34,428 nucleotides of DNA. Source: Chalciporus piperatus (taxonomy: Eukaryota; Basidiomycota; Agaricomycetes; Boletales; Boletaceae). A program made the position numbers and the translations under genes. The notes beneath the pieces are model-generated. The model was not told where the DNA came from and ran no database searches. It saw only the letters and a program-made list of their open reading frames with translations. Shown here one piece after another: positions 9,714-20,896 of the stretch (its first letter is position 1; each line of letters starts with the position of its first letter). Where the stretch lies: contig JBBPTG010000253.1 in NCBI GenBank assembly GCA_038093975.1, positions 1-34,428 of the forward strand, in the 5' to 3' direction.

Positions 9714-10167
9714 TGTTATAGTATTTAAAAACTTTTCAAACTTTTGCCTACAACGGTATTCGAACTCTGGACTTTGTCTACAACTTAGGGGTCAAGCCGG
9801 ATTCATCTTAATCCGCTCCGGTAGTCCCTGTAGCATTACGTAAACTATTACATAATCAGGTCACGTGACAAAGGTCCAGACTTAGATGAGTCAGCAATGA
9901 TGTCATGGCCTAGACCCTAATCTGTGCCTGGTACCTTTTCTTATTGTCGTCCCTTTACCTTATCTATCTTTCCCTTTATGATTTCCTTATCCGGCTGTTG
10001 GTCTGTGCGCACTTCTCAATAGTATATAAGTAGTCCTGTACTTATCACAGACCCCAGTCTAATCCATTTGTTGCTTCACCGCAATTAAGCTTTAGTACTC
10101 AGCATATCCCTTCGCAAAGGCTTAGTGTTGCCTTAAGTCCCTGCTGTGTTGTGACCCAGTCATAACA
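9714..10167 (+). repeat. 5' LTR of gypsy element G1
   Basis: It starts TGTTAT and ends ATAACA, 454 bp, and sits just upstream of a gag-pol element in the right orientation. The flank GAATG (9709-9713) is the likely target duplication; the other copy is lost with the 3' half of G1. It contains AGTATATAAG near 10021-10030, a good TATA box. Confidence 0.78.
10021..10030 (+). promoter_or_regulatory. TATA box in the G1 LTR
   Basis: AGTATATAAG lies about 140 bases before the LTR end, the expected U3/R position for transcription of the element. Confidence 0.55.
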
Positions 10168-10558
10168 CTTGGATTAGACTTGAAAACACCGCCCGGACTC
10201 TAGGGCTAAAGAGTTGGTCGTTGACCGTTGGTGTACGTGACACACTAAGAGAAAGCAACTCTTCCCACTGCTGCGTATACGGTTGTCCGCCGTCTAAATA
10301 CGGATAAAGTTGCTGTTCCCCATAGTGCACTAGGGGCTCTTTCGTGGTTCGAGACGTCTTGGGGTCTGCGCAAGCACTAGCCCTCTGACTGTAGACACCA
10401 CGCAGGTTCTTGTGATCACCTGTAATGTCACAATTCGCCATCTGGCTATTCTATTCTTTTGGGCCAGCCTTTAGTGCCCCGTTTCTGTTATCCTTTCCTC
10501 CGCCCTCGTGTCTGTCAACCCCAGAGAACCTTTGGAAGATAGGGTTCAGTAAGGTTAT
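10168..10558 (+). other. G1 leader with candidate primer-binding site
   Basis: Directly after the LTR comes CTTGGATTAGACTTGAAAAC. The TGG near its start fits a tRNA 3' CCA primer, but I cannot name the tRNA. The rest up to the gag ATG shows no gene that I can support. Confidence 0.45.
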
Positions 10559-11905
10559 ATGTCAGCAGAGCTCTACGATCAGGAACCACAAGCTCAAGGT
10601 TACAGATCTCCCCCACGTCACTTTCCGTCTTCATCCGAAAGTTTGCATCCACCTACTCCCCGCACCAAATCTCCTATGGCAGATCCAGTTGATCCCATCG
10701 CTGCCCTCACCGCCGCTCTGAAGGCGCTCATTTCAGACAATTCGGACTCCGTGTCCAAAAAGGTTGCCGACCCTGGGAAATGGGATGGTGATCGCACCAA
10801 GTTCCGTTTGTGGTGGGCGCAGGTTAACGCCTGGCAGTCCGTCCATACATGGAAAAACAACAAGGTTCGATGTCTCGCCGTACTCTCACGGTTAGAAGCA
10901 AAAGCGGCTGGATACGCGCAAATGATGATCGAGACCTGGTCTCGATTGGAACTTCTGCCACCGCCTCCCCCTGCAGAAGAAGATCCACTGGCGCCAGAAC
11001 CGGATCGCGCACCGATGGGCCTGAAAGCATGGCCAGATTGGATCGTGTTCTCAAAGATGCTCAAGGACTATTTCCAGATTGACGTTCTCGCTCATGAGAG
11101 TCTCAGGAAATTGGAAGCATTGAAGCAGGCTGGGAAACCTGTGGATATATTCATCCAGGAGTTTGAGTTGCTGAAAGCGGAATCGGAAATAGCAGATGCT
11201 CATGCCAAAGAGCTTCTGAAAAAGGCAATAGACTACAAAGTTTATTATCAGGCGCAAATCAACACTACCGTTGATGAGCAAAGCTACAACGACACGATCG
11301 ACACCTACCGAAAGTTAGGTCGCACGTTCGAACGTATCGTTGTTGAACGCGGTGCACCAGTTCGTCAGGCACCCGCTTCTGCCCCCAGGCCTTCTTCTTC
11401 TTCATATCCGTACCTTCCACCACGGTACCCAATTGCATCTCGCCCTCTTCCGCGTTCCCCCGCTTCGTATGCGGCTCCCCGTTTCACTCCCACAGGCACA
11501 TAGCCTGGTCGTGGAGCCCCGATGGATCTTTCGGCACAGCAAATGCCAAGATCCCCCGTTCGGGGAAACTGTTTCAACTGCGACCAGCCTGGTCACTTTG
11601 CAAACGTGTGCCCTAAACCCCGCAGGCCACGTCAGAGACAAGTTGTTATGTGGGACCCATATTCTCAACAATACGTTGAAACTTCCCTGCCGTTTGACAA
11701 CCGGCAGATGCCCTTCGCAGGTACCATCCCTGCACCCTACCCTCCTACCCCTTCCCCCTATCCCGCTGGCCCGTCCACCAGCACAAGTTACATGTCGCAT
11801 CAAGCGGCATATACAAACCAAGAAGCGGAAGCGTACTGGCGCGACCGCATTGAATCAGAAGCCAAGGCACAGGCAGCCGAGGCTTTAAAAGGAAACAGCC
11901 AATGA
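10559..11905 (+). pseudogene. G1 gag (capsid and zinc knuckle) with an in-frame stop
   Basis: ATG at 10559 opens a capsid-type protein (DPGKWDGDRTKFRLWW, then FSKMLKDYFQID and EFELLKAESEI). TAG at 11501-11503 interrupts it. The same frame resumes at once and carries the nucleocapsid zinc knuckle CFNCDQPGHFANVC (CX2CX4HX4C, about 11570-11611), then a Pro/Tyr-rich tail, ending at TGA 11903-11905. The stop fits CAG changed to TAG. Full length would be about 448 aa. Gag would form the particle and bind element RNA. Confidence 0.88.
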
Positions 11906-13383
11906 GAGAGATGGGTTCTCGGCGGCTCGGACATAGTTTACCAAATGGTTGTATTAGTACTACTCCTTGTGTTCCGTTCAAATATACTTTTTCTTCTTCT
12001 TCTGAAAGGGCGTCCCTTAGTGGTGTGGCGACAGAAGTAAAACAATTCATGCTTAATTCCCTTAAGGTAAATTATTCGAAAAAAGAAATCCCATCAAAAA
12101 TACATGTAAGGAATCAGAATCGGAAAAACGAGCTGGATCTCGCTATTACTATTATGTACGATATAGGGGAGCAATGGAAGAAAATGGAGTTTGCCGCTCT
12201 ATTGGATTCCGGCGCAACCGAAACCTTTATAGATAAATCGTTCTGTGAGCAACATGGTTTGACACTGGAAGAATTTCCTTTTCCTATTCCAGTGTACAAC
12301 GCCGACGGCTCAGAGGGAGCAATAGGCGGTGTCACTCACAAGGTTTCGCTTGTTTTGGGACACAATGGACATTTTGAACATATGGACGCTTTTGTTTCTG
12401 TACTTGGCACACACCACATGATCATCGGCTATGATTGGCTTGAGAGGCACAACCCTGAAATCGACTGGGTAGCCGAACAAGTACGATTCACACGCTGTAC
12501 AGATCAGTGCAAAGTAGTCAACTATCATTTGAATCGTTCTTTTTCTATTCGTCGAGTGTTTGAGGCGGGGCTTACCGAGAAAGTCCCAGTAGAACTCCAC
12601 GAGTACTTAGACGTCTTTTCAGAGCAAGAGAGTGAGCGTATGCCTACCCGAAAGGCGTGGGACCACGCAATAGATCTCAAGCCTGATTTCGTTCCCAAAA
12701 AGGGTCGGGTGATTCCGATGTCCGAACAGGAACTAGATGATGTCAAAAAGTTCATCGATAAGGAGTTATCGAAAGGATATCTTCGTCCGTCGAAATCCCC
12801 TCAGACATCTCCTGTTTTCTTTATTCCAAAAAAGAACGGTAAAAAGAGACTAGTTATGGACTATCGTTACGTAAATGAGGGAACTGTCAAGAATGCTTAC
12901 CCTCTTCCCCTCATTTCTGGACTTATCGACCAGCTCAAAGGAGCTGATATGTTTACAAAAATGGACCTTCGTTGGGGTTACAATAATGTTAGAATAAAAG
13001 AAGGCGACGAATGGAAAGCGGCTTTCGTTACTCCATTCGGCGCTTACGAACCAGTCGTTATGTATTTCGGACTTACGAACTCTCCCCCCACGTTTCAACA
13101 AATGATGAACGATCTATTTAGCGATCTTCATGGGGTTCTCATTATTTATATCGACGATCTCATGATCTTTACATTCGGAAAAACTAGAGCACAGCATTTA
13201 GAAATAGTTAAAACCGTATTGCAACGTCTTAGAGAGAACGATCTTTACGTAAAACCAGAAAAGTGCAGTTTCGCTGTAGATTCCGTAGATTTCTTGGGAA
13301 TGGTTATCTCCCAGAAAGGCGTAGAAATGGACAATTCGAAGGTGCAGGCTATTCTGGACTGGCCGACGCCAACTCGGTTGAAG
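11902..13383 (+). pseudogene. G1 pol: protease and reverse transcriptase, truncated
   Basis: ATG at 11902 overlaps the gag stop in the four bases ATGA. The aspartic protease has LLDSGATETFID (about residues 100-112) and MIIGYDWL. The RT carries SPVFFIPKKNGKKRLVMDYRYVN, FGLTNSPPTFQQMMND and the catalytic YIDD, then VDFLGMVIS and ILDWPTPTRLK. After 13383 the frame leaves the family sequence and stops at 13410. RNase H, integrase and chromodomain are missing. The following DNA belongs to G2, so the break is the G1/G2 junction. Confidence 0.9.
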
Positions 13384-13508
13384 GTGTGGCGGTGTAGAGT
13401 CAGGGGCTAGCGGGAGTCAGCAGAGAGCGTGCGGGAGATGCCGAGCGGAGTGTCAAACCCGTAGGATTGCGTAGCGCACAGCGTGTTCTAGTGGTTCAAG
13501 GCTTGTAG
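13384..13508 (+). other. G2 upstream sequence at the G1/G2 junction
   Basis: About 125 GC-rich bases precede the open gag frame of G2. No TG...CA LTR, TATA box or primer-binding site is visible. This suggests that G2 is truncated at its 5' end or joined to G1 by recombination. Confidence 0.45.
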
Positions 13509-15284
13509 CACATCGAGTCGGCGGCAGTCCTGGCCTCTCCATCTGGTGAAGAGAGTGGGAAGCGCACCACACACAGCATCTCCATAGACGACGTAGCCAG
13601 AATACGCGGCATCGAAGGCATCGGGCAACGGACAGTGCAAACGTCAGACGACGATAGCATCTCATCACCATCGCAGCTTTCCTCAGAGTCACGAGAGGAA
13701 AACAACAACTTCATCTCTTTTACCCCGCGTAGAACACACGCCGTGCTACCAACGGCAGGACACGCAACCAGACGTAGACGTACCAGCAGCGTAGGCACCG
13801 TTACCCCAGCCACCAGCACAAACCGCTTTCGTCTAATACCCGCACACTTCACCACGCCGGTGAAGCAGAAAGTAACACCCAACGTCACGCATACAACCAG
13901 AGATAATCCCCCACTCCCACCCCTGCCTACCTTTAATCCATTACAACGTACGACGGGAAAGATCGAACCCGACACCCCGCAGATACCGCGCATACGACAA
14001 GAACAACCCTTCATGCGTTCATCAGCCAACGAGTCCGCCAAAGTGGTCCCGCTCTTTAGAGGCGACTACTCGGACAAGGACCCACCAGCGGAATGGTTCG
14101 CAGTATTCCAGCTGGGGCTCCCAGCCTCGTGGTCAGACAGGGACAAAATCGAGCGCTTTGAGCTCCAACTAGCGCCGGAAAGTATCGCAGCGGAATGGTT
14201 CGCGTACCTAACCACCGAGGAAGTCTATGACATGGGGTCACTGAGGGGTGCATTCCTGAAGAGGTGGCCACCGAGGAAGCGCCCCGTCTGGACAAGAGCA
14301 CAGCAGCGAGAGAGGATCCAGCAGATTGTTCTCAAAGAGGAGGACATAGGTGAATGGCGAGAGGATGGTAACTCGGGGAACCACGGGCAAAACATCTGGG
14401 CGGAAAAAATCCAACAACTAGCACTCACCATGGGCGATAACGAGGGCCACCTCATTGCCCATGTCATCCTCCACACCCCCCGCCTCCTTCGAGAGCAACT
14501 CACCGAGGAATACGACAGCTGGGACGAGTTCGTCGATGCGGTACGTTCCATCCCGCAGGAACGCCTTCGGGTAGAGAAACAGAAGCTATCGGAGAATCGT
14601 GCTAGAGACCAAGCTATCGCGTCCTTGCAACAGTGGCGCGTGTCGCAGGTCCCTGCACAACGACCACAACACTTCGCAAGCCCCTTCACGCCCAAACCTA
14701 CCACACTACCCCCGTATTCAGCAGCAACTCCCAACGTCACAGGAGGGTTCCGCCAAGCCCGAAGCCCATCCCCAATGCCTCCCCTCACTTGTACTCAAAT
14801 CCTAGAAAGAGCAAACATGATCCCACAACGCCCGAACACGGAGATGGGGAAACGGCAGTACGAAGCTGACATCGCAGCCTGGCACCAGGCACACGGGCAG
14901 ACCTACCCAAGCTTAGAACGGCCATACCCCCTCAAGCCGGGAACAGCCAGTATCGGCTCAGGAGAGTGTTACGGATGTGGGTACGTCACGGACCCACCCC
15001 ACACGGGGAACGCATGTCCTTCAACGGACCCGGTTCGTGCCCTCGAAACCTGCTGGCGTCAACTAGTAGGGGGAATGTTACGGCGAGCCTCGCCAAGACC
15101 CCCTCCCGCTCCAGTGCAATACGTCTATTCAGCCCAACCCCATGCACTCGCGGGTTCAACCCCCGTCTATGCCGTTGCACAAGGCCCAGAGTGGCATGCT
15201 GGGGATGCCGAATACGACCAAGTTTATCAGGCAGAAGAGTGGGAGGCGGAAAACGAATCAGGGCTACCTACGATGGTAGAGTAA
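13509..15284 (+). pseudogene. G2 gag
   Basis: The frame is open from 13509, after a TAG at 13506, and runs to TAA at 15282-15284. No ATG lies near its beginning, so the start has been lost. The capsid-like core reads VVPLFRGDYSDKDPPAEWF and later LRGAFLKRWPP, then a helical EEYDSWDEFVDAVRSIP. A C-terminal knuckle-like CYGCGYVTDPPHTGNAC follows at about 14970-15020. This is a distinct gypsy family from G1 and G3, of the sort common in Agaricomycetes. Confidence 0.82.
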
Positions 15285-17273
15285 GGATAGCCCGTGAAAC
15301 CGTACTGCACTCTGCCGACAGTACCATACATGTCCATACGGCTCCCGTCGCTACATCAAACTTCCCCCACCCTCCTTTACCTTCCTTTTCCAGCCCTAAT
15401 GTCGAACCCGACCTGTCTATATCAACCAGCTACGTAACCCCATCCAGTACTACTAATACTATCACTGACGTTTATTCGTTGGACGCGTCAGGCAAACCAA
15501 TCATGGCCCATGTCAGCAGTCCGTTCCTGACACTGGCGAGCTTACGAGGTCCCTTGGGCGAAAACGTCCGCCTGCTCGCTACCGTTGACAGCGGTGCAAT
15601 GATAAACGCTGTAGACTCGAACATCTACAAAAGCGTAGAACGCCGCCTAACCAAGCTGAGTCCCTCAGCACGTATACTACGGATGGCAAACGGTTCACTA
15701 GTCCCGTCGCTAGGAGTGTGGACCGGTACCTTCGAGTGGGGGTCTAAGAGTACGACAGTCACGTTCGAGGTCTTCCCTAGTGGGGGATCCTGGTGCGCAC
15801 TGATTGGAAAGCCCCTACTCGAACAACTTAAAGCTGTGCATAACTACAACACGGACACCATCACCCTCACTATCAACAGTTCGCCAGAAACCATACCAAA
15901 CCGCCATTCGCTTAACAAACAAGTCACTCCCTATCGCCTACCCACCCCCATACCATACCCAGCACACCACCACACTAATACTACCCCGGACCCACCCGCT
16001 CCTAACCCTACGTCCCAAGGCAACAATACGGAACAAACGCGCGGTGTTGAAGAAGCGATTCCTCCAACGCCGGAGCAAATAGAAAGTATAGAACACGACG
16101 ACGGTGATGTGTTCAATACCCTTTTCACCAACATCGAGGATAATATGTTTACCAGGTTGACGAGCGAGGGACCCTTCTATCCCCCGCGCGTAAACAAAAT
16201 CCTGCAAGCGGTTACCATTGGGCCTCTATCTAATGAGCGGCGAGCAAAAGTCGACAAGCTAGTGATAGAATTCGCCGATGTGTTTGCGCTATCAGTCAGA
16301 GAAGTCAAACCGGTAGACTCCGTAACATTCAAACTGAATGTGCCCAAAGACGCTGAGTACCCGATTAAAGTTCATCAGCGCCCGCTCACACAGGCGCAGA
16401 AAGAATGGTACTTCCCAGTCCTAGACGACTTCATAGCGGCGGGTGTTCTACAAGAAATCCGGCCCGAACACGTCAAAGCGGCTCACCCCACAGTACTAGC
16501 ACAAAAAGCCCATGGTTCCCCGGGCATGACACTAGACGAGATCAAGTGGGCCGTGGAAGATGAATGCGTCCGCCTCGGAGAAGCCCCCAACCCCAACCTG
16601 CCCCCAAGGCCTCCTACACGGCCCATAACTGCAGAACCAACAAAGAAGCCCAAGTGGCGAATAACGCAAAACTTCCACTCAGTCAATAAAGTGTCGAAGG
16701 TCGCACCAATGATACAAGGAGATATCCAAGCTAAGCAACAACGCTTAGCAGGACACGAATTCCTATGTGTTATTGACTTCGCTTCAGGTTTTTATGCGAT
16801 CCCAGTCGAAGGGGAAGATCAACCCTACCTATGCGTTTATACAGAGGGTCGAGGATATCACAAATATGCCCGAATGCCCATGGGCGTTATGGGTGCGCCC
16901 TCCTGCTTTGCTGAACTCACTGCTCACGCCTTTAAGGACTCCATGTTAAAACTCGGGCTGGAAACCTTCGTCGACGACAACGGCATGGCAGGTGACGACT
17001 TCGATGAACTCCTAGGCCGCTTGCGTCTGTTCTTCGAAGTATGCCGAGAGAAAAACTTATCAGTATCGCCCTCAAAGACTCAATTGTTCATGAGCGAGGC
17101 GGTATATGGCGGCGCTCGGGTCGGAAAGGAGGGTATCAAACCAGACCTGACAAAGCTCGAGGCTATCGCTGAGTGGCCCGTCCCCTCCAACCTACATGAA
17201 TTGATGCGCTTTTTAGGCTTGACGGGATACTTCAGACCCTTAATCAAAGACTACGCACGCATCGTAGCTCCCT
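15285..17273 (+). pseudogene. G2 pol: protease and reverse transcriptase, truncated by E4
   Basis: Pol lies in the -1 frame relative to gag, and its frame is open well upstream, so the two overlap. The protease has LLATVDSGAMINAVD (about 15570-15615) and ALIGKPLLEQL. The RT has KPKWRITQNFHSVNK, FLCVIDFASGFYAIPV, ARMPMGVMGAPSCF and FVDDNG in place of the usual YxDD, then LRFLGLTGYFRPLIKDYARIVAP. The frame is cut at 17273 by the left end of E4. RNase H and integrase are absent. An expected frameshift site for gag-pol was sought, but no canonical slippery heptamer was found. Confidence 0.88.
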
Positions 17274-17509
17274 CATCAGGAAAAACACCCTATGCCATAG
17301 TTGGCCATATGTGCAGCCATGGCACACATTGGACATATTTGTGCTATAAGTTGCACATATGGCACTATATGGGCTATTTATTGCTATAGTACACAATGCT
17401 ACTGATATATCTAGTACAATGTTTGATAGGCGTACTTACTAGACCAGTTATTAAGGATAAAATGTGTACAACTGTCCAATACATTACTGGAAGCCCAGGT
17501 GGTGTTGGC

Positions 17510-18126
17510 AACTCGTCTGGTCGCGTATCTTTGCGCCTGAGTGCATCTCCAACGTTGTTCGACGTGTCCCGCTCGACGGTTGGGCTTGTCGACTCGTCGT
17601 CGTCGTCTTCTGGTGGCTCGGTAGGGTCATTTGGTGAGTTCGCATGGCCGCCACTCGACTCGGCGCTGACCTCGCCGGGACATTAACAGCCTCGGGCTTC
17701 ACGGCAGCCGCATCGCCTTCAGTGGCAGGAGGGGGAGGAACAGCTTCTTCACCTTCTTGCCGGAGTGTGGAGTCTTCAAGCTCTGATGCGAGCTGGCGAA
17801 CGTACTCGTGGCCCCATGAACCTGGTTCCGGTATTGTTGATGACGGAGGGAGGAGGGACGCGGATAGCAAGCGATATCGGAGAGTCCCTTGTGGTTGAGT
17901 ATCTGAGTACATCATAGCGAGGACAGATAGGATGTCCGCAAAGAGACTCTACTGCAGGGTGAGTTTCATTTGGTGATTCACCAACGAAGTGACCTACCTT
18001 CAAGCTCTGATGGGGGCCACACATCGAAGAGCTTTTGGAGTTCGGGGTAATGAGGGTGGAGGAACTTGAGGGGTTTAGGTACGGATGTCATGGATGACTC
18101 GGATGTCGATGTCCGTATGAGTGCAC
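17510..18126 (-). pseudogene. RPN1: Captured fragment of 26S proteasome subunit RPN1 (PSMD2)
   Basis: The minus strand encodes MTSVPKPLKFLHPHY (about 18090-18045), then after an intron-like gap FADILSVLAMMYSDTQ, GTLRYRLLSAS and GSWGHEYVRQLASEL. This is the N-terminal part of RPN1, the scaffold of the proteasome base that binds ubiquitin-like shuttles. Roughly 150 of about 900 residues are present. The gap at about 17952-17997 has GTAGGT and CTGCAG borders, so an intron was probably carried along; simple joining shifts the frame, which points to decay. The fragment has neither the gene's start nor most of its body and cannot make a subunit. It is cargo of E4. Confidence 0.8.
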
Positions 18127-18525
18127 GAGCGTCAGGGTCAACTCAAACATGGAGGCACGAGACACGACTCGATTACAACGTACTTTCTCCAGCGTCCCGC
18201 TTCAAGATTAGCGGGGACAGTACTCGTCGCGGTCGATGTCGGTGTCGTGGAAGTGGGTGTCGCCAACGTTGTCGACTGGGACATCGAGAGTCTCTTACTG
18301 CAGTTTGAATCGAGCCACGGGTTGAGCGACACTAGCTGCGCGCTGGTGATACTGAACTGGGTCTCTATCGGCGAGCAAGTGTTTCCGCTTTGCACTCGAT
18401 ACACGGTGGTGCAAGCATTGGAGCCTTGGACACAGTAGGACTGCGACGAAGTAAGCATGACTCCATTGATATTTAGAGCGACGGGTACTTACTGCAAGGG
18501 CCAAGTCTACGAGACGCGATGAACA
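18126..18525 (-). pseudogene. Captured LysM-domain fragment
   Basis: The minus strand reads YCVQGSNACTTVYRVQSG, then NTCSPIETQFSI and LNPWLDSNC, the pattern of one LysM carbohydrate-binding domain (YxVxSGxTCxxI...LNPxL). LysM domains bind chitin or peptidoglycan and occur in secreted fungal proteins. A GTAAGT...CGCAG intron of 52 nt (around 18437-18490) lies just before the domain. A GTAAGA donor follows NC. Upstream the frame meets a TAA near 18525, so no signal peptide or start is clear. It is a broken, intron-bearing genomic fragment. Confidence 0.62.
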
Positions 18526-19620
18526 TTAGTGCGATTTGAGTCGTCCTCGACGACGTGGTGGGTTCGGGTGACTGGTGAGTCGTCTGGCGTGATGGTAAAT
18601 GCGTGGTGGTGGTGGCCTAGGTGCGTACATGGCCAACTTGCGCATGTAGCGTTGGTTCTGACGCTCGTCGTCAGCGATCGGCTTCGATCCGACTCGTCGT
18701 GAGTCGCGATCCCAGTCGCTCGTTGCGTCGTCCATGCCGTTGCGTTCGCCGTATCGTTCGGCGCCGTTTCCACCCCTCTCATACTCCCCCTGACTCTCGA
18801 CTTCAAGTTCTCTCGACTTGACCCTCTCCCGCTCGTCGTCTCGGTCTCGATCTCGCTTGACTCGAGTCAGCAATCTCCGTAAGTCGTCGCCGTCGTCTTC
18901 TCAATGCTCTGGATCGCCCCGTTGGTCCCTCGTTGCGACCGTATGGCCACACGACTCCGTTCGTGCGTCTGTGCGGTTGTACCGTGCGTTCGCCGCTTTG
19001 TCATTGTTGTGATCATTCGTTCGGCTTCGGGATCGCTCGTGAGGACTGGGAATAGGTGGAGGAAGGAGTGGGGACGGTGTAGCTATGTCGTCGTTGTTCG
19101 CCGTGTCTTTTTGACTGGTTGCTTTGACTCCTTGCGTCGATCGCTTGTGCGGCCTCGACGACCTTTTCTTCTCCTTGATCGACGTGTTTCCGCGCGTCTC
19201 GTCCTTCTCCCCTTCGACCTGCTCGTCTCTGAGTGCTTCCTCGTCTTCCCCTTCGATCTCCGTGGTCCCCCGACCGGTTTCGACGCCTTTTTGTGGCCTC
19301 GAGTTGCCCCGATCGGTTTTCATGCACCTGCGGTCGTGCACGACGCTTCCGGCTCGTTCGACGTCCGCCTCGCCACCTGGTTCGATCTCGGCGGCACCCG
19401 ATTTGCTCGACTCGACCCCTTGGACTTTGGACTTGCAGTCTGCATTCGTGCGGCTGCTTGTTTCCTCGACCTCAACTCTCGATTGCTCAACTACCAACCA
19501 CGCGCCCTCGACGCCTGCGACTCCCTCAAGTCCGTCGGACGGCTCTGGCGACTCGTCCCGTCGCGTTTCTTCGCGGCTGGGCGCGTCTTTATTTCTGCAG
19601 TTGGACGCTCTGCCATGATG
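18526..19620 (-). pseudogene. Charged, disordered protein fragment (Arg/Asp/Glu-rich)
   Basis: The minus-strand coding starts plausibly at MAERPTAEIKTRPAAKKRDG (about 19615). It slips frame near 19490 and continues through a long E/K/R/S-rich region to TGA at 18901-18903. The same frame then resumes with RDRDRDDERERVKSRELEVE and ends at about 18526. The internal TGA fits CGA changed to TGA. I do not recognise the protein. The composition suggests an intrinsically disordered nuclear or RNA-binding type. It may be joined to the LysM fragment or be separate cargo. Confidence 0.45.
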
Positions 19621-19714
19621 AACGTGGTGGATTGATCACGACAAGGACGCGCGATGGTAGACCTCGTTGTCTCCACGGTCGTCTTCGCGAAGGTGGCGGG
19701 CGCCGACACTGCGC

Positions 19715-19776
19715 CTTGGGACTACTCGAAAAGGGAATTGCGTAAATACGCAATTCCCTTTTCGAGTAGTCCCAAG
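19715..19776. repeat. Perfect 62-bp palindrome, 30-bp arms
   Basis: The left arm begins CTTGGGACTACTCG and ends GGAATTGCGTA (19715-19744). AA is the centre, and the right arm (19747-19776) is its exact complement. It would form a cruciform in DNA or a long hairpin in RNA. Confidence 0.95.
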
Positions 19777-19970
19777 CGAAGTTGGAACTATTTGGGGAAC
19801 AAGAGTGTGTTTCTGCCACTTGTCTGCTTTTCCACTGTTCCCACAGCCTTCAACTTCATCACACACGTATTTCTACCCAAGATGAGTTTTTTTCTTCTCT
19901 CCCGTTCTTTCTTTCACACCCAACCAAGTTTTAGCAACATGCCCACCTCCACCCGCTCAAACAAATGAGC
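19777..19970. other. Stretch between palindrome and module A in E4
   Basis: It holds pyrimidine-rich DNA (TTCTTCTCTCCCGTTC) and no gene that I can support. Confidence 0.4.
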
Positions 19971-19979
19971 TACCCCTGC

Positions 19980-20470
19980 GCCCAGGCCGGCGAGGGCTCA
20001 ACAGCCCCGCCGGCCTTACTAGGTGAGTTTCCACTCCCCCACCACCACATCCACTTACCTCGAGCATAGCTGCTCGTGCCCCACCATCACCTCCCACCTT
20101 CAACACCCACTCGAACACGGCCGGCGAGGGCTCAACAGCCCTGCCGGCCTCACTAGGTGAGTTTTCACTTACCCACCACCACATCTACTCACCACAGACT
20201 CCCTCCACAGCTCCCCACCACTTTTTTACGAGCCGGCGAGCTCGTTCGCGCACGCCGCCACCTCACGACACCTCCCGCACCTCCTCCCAACTCAAGGCCT
20301 CTAACTCAACATCAAAACACGGCTGGCGAGGGCTCGACAGCCCCGCCGCCATCATCAGGTGAGTTTCCACTCACCTACCACCACATGTACTCACCACAGA
20401 CCCCCTCCACAGCTCCCCATCGCTTTTTCCACCACCATCCCCATCCCCATCCCCGCTACTACCACAGCTA
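19980..20470 (+). repeat. Module A of E4: three GC hairpins with splice-donor-like motifs
   Basis: Hairpins GCCGGCGAGGGCTCAACAG...GCCGGC are at 19986-20014, 20120-20148 and 20322-20350 (the last less exact). Each is followed within about 10 bases by AGGTGAGTTTTCACT or AGGTGAGTTTCCACT. The spacers carry CCACCACCACATC. Orientation is opposite to that in E1 and E3. Confidence 0.88.
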
Positions 20471-20896
20471 ACACTGCCATTTCTGCTGCTGATACCCCCG
20501 TCGTTTAGATTTATTGTTTTGATTGTTTTACTTTTCATTTCATCATGTATTATATTAGCACTGAATTCAGCCTGAAGTATTTTAACTCAAGTGTGATATT
20601 TTGACATAAAGAGTGAAAAATGGCGCCATATGGAAAAGCCCCCAGTTGTTTTTTCACTTTTCCATTTGGTGCACATTGTGCACATATAGCTTATATTGAT
20701 AGAGGCCTTTTACATGTCTACAGGCCCTGCTATATGATGCAATTTGGTGCTATTTGTATGCTATATGATGCACTATAGTTGGATACTTTTCCCTTTTTGC
20801 CATATGGCCCATAGTGCACAAATAACATCAAATAGCATCAAATAGCATCAAATATTGCCATATGGTGACATATGGCATAAGTCATTTTTCCTGATG

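Larger units (their letters stand above)
17274..20896. mobile_element. E4: CATCAGG inverted-repeat element, 3623 bp, with captured host gene fragments
   Basis: The left end CATCAGGAAAAACACCCTATGCC (from 17274) pairs with the complement of GGCATAAGTCATTTTTCCTGATG (to 20896). Twelve bases are perfect, and the pairing extends imperfectly to about 38 bp with a shared CCATATG. Both subterminal zones are rich in GCACATATGG and GCCATATGG motifs. Inside lie minus-strand fragments of RPN1, a LysM protein and a charged protein, then a 62-bp palindrome and module A hairpins. The left flank is G2 and the right flank is G3, with no matching duplication (CT versus AA). E4 may therefore be a recombinant of two copies. 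Confidence 0.82.

Noticed and set aside
13384..13508. 5' LTR for G2
   Set aside because: No TG...CA ends, TATA box or primer site could be found in this short stretch.
15240..15284. G GAA AAC as a -1 frameshift site for G2 gag-pol
   Set aside because: It does not meet the X XXY YYZ rule, since the first three bases are not identical.
17484..17915. A new unknown 143-aa protein on the minus strand
   Set aside because: Its N-terminal half is RPN1; the C-terminal Thr/Ser-rich part is likely intron or junk read-through.
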